The notes under the pieces are model-generated. The model ran no database searches. It saw nothing but the letters and a program-made list of their open reading frames with translations, and had not been told where the DNA came from. A stretch of 17,731 bases of DNA, from positions 1 through 17,731 of the forward strand of contig CAJOLO010000009.1 of the NCBI GenBank assembly GCA_905235345.1, written 5' to 3'. The translations under genes and the position numbers were made by a program. Shown piece after piece: positions 8,237-13,995 of this stretch (its first letter is position 1; each line of letters starts with the position of its first letter). The stretch comes from an uncultured Lachnospiraceae bacterium (lineage in GTDB: Bacteria > Bacillota > Clostridia > Lachnospirales > Lachnospiraceae).

Positions 8237-8273
8237 ATTTATTATATGTGTTATTGAAATCAATATAATAAAT
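8237..8273. repeat. AT-only inverted repeat downstream of the FapA gene
   Basis: ATTTATTATAT at 8237-8247 is the exact reverse complement of ATATAATAAAT at 8263-8273, with a 15-base spacer. A second, overlapping pair (TTGATTT at 8234-8240 and AAATCAA at 8257-8263) is nested in the same stretch. There is no following T run, so a standard terminator is unlikely. It lies just upstream of the promoter at 8288-8316 and could be an operator, a weak transcript end, or an AT-rich coincidence. Confidence 0.45.
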
Positions 8274-8287
8274 TGTAAAATAGTTTG

Positions 8288-8316
8288 TTGTTTTATGTAA
8301 TAAAAATTGATATAAT
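8288..8316 (+). promoter_or_regulatory. Promoter for the three-gene unit at 8342-10304
   Basis: The -35 is TTGTTT at 8288-8293. A 17-base spacer leads to TATAAT at 8311-8316, preceded by TG in extended -10 position (TGATATAAT, 8308-8316). Transcription would start near 8323, leaving a leader of about 19 bases with GGAGGTGG at 8330-8337 as ribosome site. It is the best promoter match in the motility half of the window and separates the last three genes from the fla/che operon. Confidence 0.65.
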
Positions 8317-8341
8317 AGTCCACGTAATTGGAGGTGGTTAG

Positions 8342-8677
8342 ATGATTCGTCCGATTGACATGCAGATGATATTGCCACGTACAGAGTCGGTTGGAAATGA
8401 GCGTCAGGTAGAGCAACAGAAGATAGCGAATACCAACACTGATGCCGCCACTGAGGTTGCAAAAGAGATACAACATAATAGTGAGGCTGTCATTCAAAAA
8501 GATCCGAATGCATTTACTGAATATAAGTATGATGCTAAAGAAGAAGGTAATGGTACATACAGTAATCCCAGAAAACGAAAAAAAAAGCAGGATGATATCG
8601 GTGATGATACAGCTGATACCGGAGTAGAAGATGGCGTTAGAAAGAAAGAGCCGCCAAGAGTTAATTTTCAGATATAA
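8342..8677 (+). CDS. Small hydrophilic protein of unknown function
   Basis: A 111-residue protein with no recognised domain. The N-terminus (MIRPIDMQMILPRTESVG) is moderately hydrophobic. The middle is Gln/Asn/Ala-rich and probably helical (20-50). A basic cluster NPRKRKKKQ sits at about 75-83, followed by an acidic stretch and the end VNFQI. No membrane helix or signal peptide is seen. It starts at ATG 8342 after GGAGGTGG and is followed 11 bases later by the DUF6115 gene. The reading frame crosses nine consecutive A residues (8578-8586). It may be motility-linked by position, but function is unknown. Confidence 0.75.
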   Translation: MIRPIDMQMILPRTESVGNERQVEQQKIANTNTDAATEVAKEIQHNSEAVIQKDPNAFTEYKYDAKEEGNGTYSNPRKRKKKQDDIGDDTADTGVEDGVRKKEPPRVNFQI

Positions 8678-8688
8678 GGAGAGTAACA

Positions 8689-9684
8689 ATGACGAGTACG
8701 GTTGTTGTAATGATTATTGTTGGAATAGCATTTGTTATTGCAAGCTTTATCATTTCAGAGAGAATTGGAAAAAAAGAAGAAAGTAACCTGATTGATCTTA
8801 TGACTGTTGACGAAAGCTATGAATTTTCCGACAGAGAATTGCAGATAATAAAGCGAAAGATTGAGGATGTTATTGCCAATCAGGCAAAGGATATATTGTA
8901 TCAGACTAATGAATCATTATCGAATATGGCCAATGAAAAGACAATGGCATTGGGCGATTATGCGGTTGCTGTTTGTGAAGAAATTGAGAATAATCATAAG
9001 CAGGTCATGTTTCTTTACAGTATGCTCGATGACAAGCAGAAGGAAATAATGAAAACCGTCAAAGATGTTGATTCGTCTAAAAAGGAAATCAAAGATTTAA
9101 TAACTGAAACCATAGGGGAGCAGGATAAGCTTTATAAGATTTTGCAAAAATTGAAATCCGGTGAATATATACAAACTGCTGCTGATAATGCAACTGACAA
9201 AGAGAAAAAGCAATCTATGCATGAAACTTCACAAATTAAAAATAACGAAGAACAGATTATGCAATCTCAATTAAACAGTATCAGCAATGAAATATCTGAT
9301 AGTAACGATCATCATAAAGAATCAAAAGAGCCGATGGATATTGATATAGAAAGTGATGATGGTGATGTTGAATCCGATGATAATAAAGAATCAGAGAATT
9401 CAGAGACGACTAATGAAACGATGAACGAGTCAGCAGATGAACCATTGAACGAGTCAGCAGATGAATCAATTGATGAATCAATAGAGGATATTTTTGCAGA
9501 AATTGATAAGACAGATATTGATTTTGATGAGGTTTTAGAAAATGATTTTAAGAACGATACTAACGTAAATGATATTATTCTTGAAATGTATGGTAATGGA
9601 AATTCTATAATTGATATTGCAAAGGAAATGGGACTTGGGGTAGGAGAAGTTAAACTTGTAATTGATTTATACCAGGGAGATTAA
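8689..9684 (+). CDS. Membrane-anchored coiled-coil DUF6115 protein, SwrB-like position
   Basis: A 331-residue protein with an N-terminal membrane helix (about 3-23), then a long charged region predicted to be coiled coil (about 40-160). A disordered acidic linker follows (about 165-285), and a compact C-terminal helix-turn-helix-like segment from about 295: DIILEMYGNGNSIIDIAKEM followed by GLGVGEVKLVIDLY. That C-terminal pattern matches DUF6115. In Bacillus subtilis the gene after sigD is swrB, a membrane-anchored coiled-coil protein that promotes flagellar type III export. Architecture and position here are comparable, but homology is not proven. A 24-base tandem repeat lies in the acidic linker. 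The ribosome site AAGGAG is at 8676-8681. Confidence 0.75.
   Translation: MTSTVVVMIIVGIAFVIASFIISERIGKKEESNLIDLMTVDESYEFSDRELQIIKRKIEDVIANQAKDILYQTNESLSNMANEKTMALGDYAVAVCEEIENNHKQVMFLYSMLDDKQKEIMKTVKDVDSSKKEIKDLITETIGEQDKLYKILQKLKSGEYIQTAADNATDKEKKQSMHETSQIKNNEEQIMQSQLNSISNEISDSNDHHKESKEPMDIDIESDDGDVESDDNKESENSETTNETMNESADEPLNESADESIDESIEDIFAEIDKTDIDFDEVLENDFKNDTNVNDIILEMYGNGNSIIDIAKEMGLGVGEVKLVIDLYQGD
9422..9469 (+). repeat. 24-base tandem duplication in acidic linker
   Basis: Two adjacent 24-base units begin at 9422 and 9446. They share the first 20 bases (TGAACGAGTCAGCAGATGAA) exactly and encode NESADEPL / NESADESI. A shorter related unit (TTGATGAATCAA) follows. This is in-frame expansion of a disordered Glu/Asp/Ser linker, so length variation between strains is likely. 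Confidence 0.8.
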
Positions 9685-9686
9685 AC

Positions 9687-10304
9687 ATGAAATTTAAATA
9701 TTATTTGAGAGGAATCGGAATAGGTATAATATTTGCTTCCATTATTTTACTGGTGGCATATCATGAAAACAGTCCGTCTTCTTTGTCGGATGATGAAATA
9801 ATTGAAAGAGCGAAGCAGCTGGGAATGGTCGAAGCTAATGATCCGATTAATAAGATAATTGATAATAAACAATCTGAGGCTTCTACCGAAGAGAATCAAG
9901 AAGAAGCTGTTTCGACGGAAACAATTTCAACTGAAGAAGCTGTTTCGACGGAAGAAGTTAAGGAGAATAAAGAGGAGACGGATTTGACGGAAACGTCAAC
10001 AGAGGTTGAGGATACTGCTTCTAATGATGATTCTTCCACTGATAACAGTGCATTATCAGATAATACGGATAATAGTAATAATTCCGGGAATGAAACAGTT
10101 GAAATAACAATAGACAGAGGGTCTTCATCTTATCCGGTCTGTCAGAAGCTTCAAGAGTTGGGTGTCATTGATAATGCTTCAGAATTTGACGATTATCTTA
10201 TTGAAAATGGTTATGCCAGTAGAATTAGTGTCGGTACGCATAAGATAAATAAAGGAATGGATTATAAAACTATCGCGGAACTTATTTCCGATCCTATGGA
10301 TTGA
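9687..10304 (+). CDS. Membrane-anchored protein with MltG/YceG LysM-like end
   Basis: This 205-residue protein has an N-terminal membrane helix (about 8-26), then a helical segment (SDDEIIERAKQLGM). A disordered Thr/Ser/Glu-rich linker (about 62-145) leads to a C-terminal domain of about 55 residues. That domain (RGSSSYPVCQKLQELGVIDN, later YLIENGY and GTHKINKGMDYKTIAELIS) resembles the LysM-like subdomain that precedes the catalytic part of MltG/YceG endolytic transglycosylases. The catalytic domain is absent and the frame ends soon after, so it may bind peptidoglycan or protein without cutting glycan. It starts two bases after the DUF6115 stop, so translation is coupled. The linker carries a 21-base direct repeat. 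Confidence 0.7.
   Translation: MKFKYYLRGIGIGIIFASIILLVAYHENSPSSLSDDEIIERAKQLGMVEANDPINKIIDNKQSEASTEENQEEAVSTETISTEEAVSTEEVKENKEETDLTETSTEVEDTASNDDSSTDNSALSDNTDNSNNSGNETVEITIDRGSSSYPVCQKLQELGVIDNASEFDDYLIENGYASRISVGTHKINKGMDYKTIAELISDPMD
9900..9953 (+). repeat. 21-base direct repeat in linker-coding region
   Basis: An identical 21-base unit encoding EEAVSTE occurs at 9900-9920 and again at 9933-9953, a period of 33 bases. It is in frame and encodes part of a low-complexity Ser/Thr/Glu linker. It resembles recent local duplication rather than a functional site. Confidence 0.8.
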
Positions 10305-10348
10305 TGTAATTCTTGATTATAACAGATAAAAGTTTTTAAAAAAATTAC

Positions 10349-10376
10349 TTGCAACTTTTGCAAAATACTGTATTAT
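10349..10376 (+). promoter_or_regulatory. Promoter of the purine riboswitch transcript
   Basis: The -35 is TTGCAA at 10349-10354 and the -10 is TATTAT at 10371-10376 with a 16-base spacer (ATTATA at 10372-10377 with TG at 10369-10370 is an alternative). Transcription would start near 10383, immediately before the aptamer's first helix. A second TTGCAA at 10358-10363 makes a symmetrical TTGCAA-N3-TTGCAA inside the promoter. No terminator was seen between the previous gene and this point. Confidence 0.6.
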
Positions 10377-10384
10377 ATTTATAT

Positions 10385-10460
10385 GCGGTTGTGTGACTGA
10401 CGGTAGTGGGTAACCACATGGGAGCACAACATATATCGCGAAGCCGACCGTCTGGGCTCC
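10385..10460 (+). promoter_or_regulatory. ZTP/ZMP riboswitch (pfl motif) aptamer
   Basis: All conserved parts of the ZTP riboswitch can be read. Helix P1 pairs GTTGTG (10388-10393) with CACAAC (10425-10430). The GTGACTG core is at 10393-10399. The hairpin GTGG-GTAA-CCAC is at 10406-10417, followed by GGGAGC (10420-10425). The downstream element CCGTCTGGGC (10448-10457) matches the conserved CCGCCUGGGC. GACGGT (10399-10404) pairs with ACCGTC (10447-10452), joining the two halves. The class senses ZTP and ZMP (AICAR ribotide), which accumulate when 10-formyl-tetrahydrofolate is short. The genes downstream encode the enzymes that consume ZMP, a textbook context. Confidence 0.95.
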
Positions 10461-10489
10461 TTAAGGATACCTGGACGGTTTATTTTTTA
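10447..10489 (+). terminator. Riboswitch-controlled intrinsic terminator
   Basis: ACCGTCTGGG (10447-10456) pairs with CCTGGACGGT (10470-10479), with an inner TCC-TTAA-GGA hairpin, followed by the T-rich run TTATTTTTTA. The left arm is the same sequence as the conserved 3' element of the aptamer. The ligand-bound aptamer and the terminator are therefore mutually exclusive. Ligand binding should hold this arm in the aptamer and let polymerase continue: a genetic ON switch. Confidence 0.9.
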
Positions 10490-10516
10490 TCATAGGATAA
10501 ACAAGGAGGATGTATT

Positions 10517-11230
10517 ATGGAGATGAAATCATTGGCAGCAGAGCTTTCTTCTACCACATATCCGGGTAGAGGAATTGTTATCGGAAAGACACCGGATGGC
10601 AAGCATGCGGCAATCGCCTATTTTATCATGGGCAGAAGTGAGAACAGTAGAAATCGAATTTTTGTGGAGGAAGGTGAGGGAATCCGCACCGAGGCTTATG
10701 ATCCTTCAAAGCTTGAAGACCCTAGTCTTATAATATATGCTCCCGTAAGAGTTCTCGGTAATAAGACTATTGTGACAAATGGTGATCAGACAGATACCAT
10801 ATATGATCTTATGAATAAGCAGTTTACTTTTGAACAGGCACTTCGTACCAGAGAGTTCGAACCTGACGCACCGAATTATACTCCGAGAATCTCCGGAATT
10901 CTTCATATTGATGGTGGCAATTATAATTATGCCATGTCAATATTAAAGAGTAATAACGGTAATCCTGATGCATGTAACCGTTATACATTTGCATATGAGA
11001 ACCCTGTTAGCGGAGAAGGACATTTCATACATACATATATGGGAGACGGCAATCCATTGCCGAGTTTTGAAGGAGAGCCGACACTTGTTGATATTCCCGA
11101 CAATATGGATGAGTTCGCAGAACTTGTGTGGAATAATCTTAATGAGGATAATAAAGTTTCGTTGTTTGTCAGATATATTGATATTACCACAGGAGAATAT
11201 GAGACAAAGATTATTAACAAAAATAATTAG
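10517..11230 (+). CDS. purO: IMP cyclohydrolase, archaeal PurO family
   Basis: A 237-residue protein resembling the PurO-type IMP cyclohydrolase first defined in methanogens, not the cyclohydrolase half of PurH. The N-terminal motif YPGRGIVIGKTPDGKHAAIA (15-34) and the Arg-rich GRSENSRNRIF (39-49) fit this family. It would close the ring of FAICAR to give IMP, the last step of purine synthesis. It follows the ZTP riboswitch with AAGGAGGA at 10503-10510. A stand-alone AICAR formyltransferase follows 49 bases later, so the pair together replaces bifunctional PurH. The length is somewhat above the roughly 200 residues of archaeal PurO. The symbol is by family; bacterial copies are usually named only as IMP cyclohydrolase. 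Confidence 0.88.
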   Translation: MEMKSLAAELSSTTYPGRGIVIGKTPDGKHAAIAYFIMGRSENSRNRIFVEEGEGIRTEAYDPSKLEDPSLIIYAPVRVLGNKTIVTNGDQTDTIYDLMNKQFTFEQALRTREFEPDAPNYTPRISGILHIDGGNYNYAMSILKSNNGNPDACNRYTFAYENPVSGEGHFIHTYMGDGNPLPSFEGEPTLVDIPDNMDEFAELVWNNLNEDNKVSLFVRYIDITTGEYETKIINKNN

Positions 11231-11279
11231 ATGAATGGCAAACGCCTAAATAGTTAGTAAATATAAAAGGAGAAAAAAG

Positions 11280-12458
11280 ATGAATGAATTTTTGTTGAAG
11301 TACGGATGTAATCCGAATCAGAAACCATCAAGGGTATTTATGAAGGATGGAAGCGAGCTTCCTATTGAGATTCTTTGCGGTAAGCCGGGGTATATCAACC
11401 TGCTTGATGCATTTAACGGCTGGCAGTTGGTTAAGGAACTTAAGAAGGCTACGGGACTTCCTGCAGCTACTTCATTTAAACATGTATCTCCGGCAGGTGC
11501 AGCGGTAGGACTTCCTCTTTCCGATGTCGAGAGAAAGATATACTGGGTGGATGATATGGGTGAGCTTTCTGCTCTTGCCAGTGCATATGCCAGAGCAAGA
11601 GGTGCGGACAGAATGTCATCATTTGGTGATTTCATCTCACTTTCTGATGTGTGTGATGTGGCTACCGCAAAGCTTATAAAGCGCGAGGTATCAGACGGAA
11701 TCATTGCTCCGGGTTATGAGCCGGAAGCTCTTGAGATATTAAAGGGCAAGAAGAAGGGTAATTACTGTATCATCAAGATCGACGAGAACTACACTCCGGC
11801 ACCGGTTGAGCAGAAGGATGTGTTCGGAGTTACATTCGAGCAGGGAAGAAATGAGCTTGTTATTGATGATGAGTTATTTGCAGATGTTGTAACGGATAAC
11901 AAAGAGATTCCGGAATCTGCAAAGATCGATCTTGCAATAGCAATGATCACACTTAAGTACACACAATCTAATTCTGTATGCTATGCAAAGGGTGGACAGG
12001 CAATAGGTATCGGAGCTGGTCAGCAGTCCAGAATTCATTGTACAAGACTTGCAGGCGGCAAGGCTGATAACTGGTATCTTCGTCAGAATCCTAAGGTTCT
12101 TAATCTTCCATTTAAAGATAATATCGGACGAGCTGACAGAGATAATACTATTGATGTATATATGAGCGATGACTATATGGATGTTCTTGCTGATGGAACC
12201 TGGGAGAATTTCTTCACAGAGAAACCGGAAGTATTTACCAGAGAGGAAAAGAGAGCATGGCTTGATACGTTAACAGATGTTTCTCTTGGCTCTGATGCAT
12301 TTTTCCCATTCGGTGATAATATTGAGAGAGCTCACAGAAGCGGCGTTAAGTATATCGCTCAGCCGGGTGGTTCCATAAGAGATGATAATGTTATCGAGAC
12401 CTGTAATAAGTATGGAATGGCTATGTGCTTCACGAAGATCAGGTTGTTCCATCACTAA
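11280..12458 (+). CDS. Stand-alone AICAR formyltransferase
   Basis: A 392-residue phosphoribosylaminoimidazolecarboxamide formyltransferase. It transfers a formyl group from 10-formyl-tetrahydrofolate to AICAR (ZMP), making FAICAR. Family marks are KYGCNPNQ at 7-14, SFKHVSPAGAA at 65-75 with the catalytic Lys67-His68 pair, RGADRMSSFGDFISLSD, and the terminal RLFHH typical of PurH ends. The N-terminal IMP cyclohydrolase domain of PurH (about 200 residues) is absent, which explains the PurO-type gene immediately upstream. AAAAGGAG precedes ATG 11280. Substrate level and gene expression are linked through the ZTP riboswitch. This is a specific clostridial form, often annotated as PurH-like. Confidence 0.95.
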   Translation: MNEFLLKYGCNPNQKPSRVFMKDGSELPIEILCGKPGYINLLDAFNGWQLVKELKKATGLPAATSFKHVSPAGAAVGLPLSDVERKIYWVDDMGELSALASAYARARGADRMSSFGDFISLSDVCDVATAKLIKREVSDGIIAPGYEPEALEILKGKKKGNYCIIKIDENYTPAPVEQKDVFGVTFEQGRNELVIDDELFADVVTDNKEIPESAKIDLAIAMITLKYTQSNSVCYAKGGQAIGIGAGQQSRIHCTRLAGGKADNWYLRQNPKVLNLPFKDNIGRADRDNTIDVYMSDDYMDVLADGTWENFFTEKPEVFTREEKRAWLDTLTDVSLGSDAFFPFGDNIERAHRSGVKYIAQPGGSIRDDNVIETCNKYGMAMCFTKIRLFHH

Positions 12459-12465
12459 ATTGCGG

Positions 12466-12582
12466 TTAAGTACTTTTTACGTTTAGGGCGGACACAAGAG
12501 AATCGGGAATTTGCAGTGCTTTGTATTCCTGCTGTACGAAAATAATAGTTTCTAAGTATAATTTCCGGTTCTCTTGCTGGCT
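12466..12582 (-). pseudogene. Possible relic of a DtxR-type metal regulator N-terminus
   Basis: Read on the minus strand, the last 38 codons before a stop at 12466-12468 give HSQQENRKLYLETIIFVQQE, continuing YKALQIPDSLVSALNVKST. The pattern YLETI...Q(Q)E...D...ALNV resembles the first helix-turn-helix of DtxR/MntR-like repressors (typically ES.ENYLETILVL followed by RSIDIA..L.VSKPSVS). No start codon context, wing, or metal-binding domain is present, and the match ends where the AICAR formyltransferase gene ends. If real, it is a decayed 5' fragment. The resemblance is by memory only and overlaps a strong palindrome, so confidence is low. Confidence 0.25.
12495..12576. repeat. 82-base inverted repeat ahead of tyrS
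   Basis: CAAGAGAATCGGGAATT (12495-12511) pairs along all 17 positions with AATTTCCGGTTCTCTTG (12560-12576), counting two G-U pairs, leaving a 48-base loop. The loop contains a smaller GCAG/CTGC pairing (12513-12516 with 12529-12532). No T run follows, so it is not a plain terminator. No T-box antiterminator sequence (AGGGTGGNACCGCG) is found in the 245-base gap before tyrS, where a T-box would be usual. It could be a structured leader RNA, a small RNA, or a miniature inverted-repeat element. Several TATAAT-like hexamers (12631, 12670, 12676) lie downstream, none with a good -35. Confidence 0.7.
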
Positions 12583-12703
12583 GTGGTTGTTACTACTATA
12601 TAACAAATTTAATTGCTTTCGACTAACATCTATAATTATCAATATTATCATTAATAATTTTGCTTTAGTTATAATTATAATTTTATGAAAGAGAGGAAAC
12701 ATA

Positions 12704-13927
12704 ATGACAGTATATGACGAGTTAGTTGCGCGAGGTCTTATTGCTCAGGTGACAGATGAAGAAGAGATTAAAGAGTTGATCAATAATGGTAAAGCTACAT
12801 TCTATATTGGATTTGACCCTACGGCTGACAGCCTGCATGTGGGACATTTCATGGCTCTTTGCCTTATGAAAAGATTACAGATGGCAGGTAACAAGCCAAT
12901 TGCACTTATTGGCGGTGGTACCGGAATGATCGGCGACCCGACCGGTAGAACAGATATGAGACAGATGTTGACGCCGGAGACTATTCAGCATAATTGTGAA
13001 TGCTTTAAAGAGCAGATGAGTAAATTCATTGATTTCTCAGATGGTAAGGCTTTGATGGTCAATAATGCCGATTGGCTTATGGATCTTAATTATATTGAGC
13101 TTCTTCGAGAGGTTGGTTCGTGCTTTTCGGTTAATAATATGTTACGCGCTGAGTGTTATAAGCAGAGAATGGAGAAGGGACTTTCATTCCTGGAGTTTAA
13201 CTATATGATTATGCAGAGTTATGATTTTTATAATCTGTTCCAGAAATACGGCTGTAATATGCAGTTTGGCGGCGATGATCAGTGGAGCAATATGCTTGGC
13301 GGTACAGAGCTTATCAGAAAAAAACTTGGTAAGGATGCTTACGCAATGACAATTACTTTACTTCTTAATTCCGAGGGAAAGAAGATGGGTAAGACACAGT
13401 CCGGTGCTGTATGGCTCGATCCTGACAAGACTTCTCCTTTTGAATTCTATCAGTATTGGAGAAATGTAGATGATGCTGATGTATTAAAATGCATACGTAT
13501 GCTTACATTTTTACCTCTTGAGGAGATTGAGAAGATGGATTCCTGGGAGGGAAGCCAGTTAAATGAAGCTAAAGAAATACTTGCATTTGAACTTACAAAG
13601 CTCGTACATGGTGAGGAAGAAGCTTCCAAAGCACAAGCGAGTGCCAGAGCATTGTTCTCAGGTGGTAATGCGGCTAATATGCCTACAACTGTTTTAACAT
13701 CTGCTGACTTCAATGATGAAGGTAAGATTGGTATTCTTGATCTTATGGTTAAGGCTGAACTTGTCACATCTAAAGCAGAAGCAAGGCGTAATGTACAGCA
13801 GGGCGGTGTTACCGTCAATGATGAGAAGGTAACTGAGCCTGTTACATTCTATGAAAAGGATGTGTTTGCCTCCGACTTTATCATCAAGAGAGGTAAAAAG
13901 AACTTCAGAAAGATTGTCGTTGAGTAA
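12704..13927 (+). CDS. tyrS: Tyrosyl-tRNA synthetase
   Basis: A 407-residue class I synthetase that charges tRNA-Tyr with tyrosine. The nucleotide-binding HIGH motif is HVGH (45-48) in [25 protein letters not shown] follows at 75-86, and the KMSKS loop is the variant KMGKT (227-231). A C-terminal S4 RNA-binding domain lies from about 341 to the end ([20 protein letters not shown]). Length and domain order are typical of the bacterial TyrS group. The start ATG 12704 follows GAGAGG at 12691-12696. It is convergent with the next gene across a hairpin terminator. Control by T-box, common for clostridial tyrS, is not apparent. Confidence 0.97.
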   Translation: MTVYDELVARGLIAQVTDEEEIKELINNGKATFYIGFDPTADSLHVGHFMALCLMKRLQMAGNKPIALIGGGTGMIGDPTGRTDMRQMLTPETIQHNCECFKEQMSKFIDFSDGKALMVNNADWLMDLNYIELLREVGSCFSVNNMLRAECYKQRMEKGLSFLEFNYMIMQSYDFYNLFQKYGCNMQFGGDDQWSNMLGGTELIRKKLGKDAYAMTITLLLNSEGKKMGKTQSGAVWLDPDKTSPFEFYQYWRNVDDADVLKCIRMLTFLPLEEIEKMDSWEGSQLNEAKEILAFELTKLVHGEEEASKAQASARALFSGGNAANMPTTVLTSADFNDEGKIGILDLMVKAELVTSKAEARRNVQQGGVTVNDEKVTEPVTFYEKDVFASDFIIKRGKKNFRKIVVE

Positions 13928-13946
13928 GATTATTAAGTTATAGTTT

Positions 13947-13990
13947 AAGGGCTGTCATAACAATTTAATTTGTTATTGGCAGCCCTTTTA
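13947..13990 (+). terminator. Intrinsic terminator after tyrS, possibly bidirectional
   Basis: AAGGGCTG (13947-13954) pairs with CAGCCCTT (13980-13987), and the stem continues inward through ATAACAA / TTGTTAT after a small asymmetric bulge. TTTT follows the right arm on the plus strand. It lies between convergent tyrS and the SpoIID-like gene, whose stop codon is at 13996, and could serve both, although the T run is short on either strand. Confidence 0.8.
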
Positions 13991-13995
13991 TACAT

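Noticed and set aside
8204..8689. 161-residue minus-strand open frame
   Set aside because: Antisense to the charged protein gene and the AT-rich promoter gap; its hydrophobic Leu/Ile/Ser/Phe make-up is what antisense of Lys/Glu/Asn codons gives.
12459..12703. T-box riboswitch ahead of tyrS
   Set aside because: The antiterminator core AGGGTGGNACCGCG is absent; AGGGCGGACAC at 12485-12495 is a poor match and lies upstream of the hairpin instead of downstream, and no terminator with a T run precedes tyrS.
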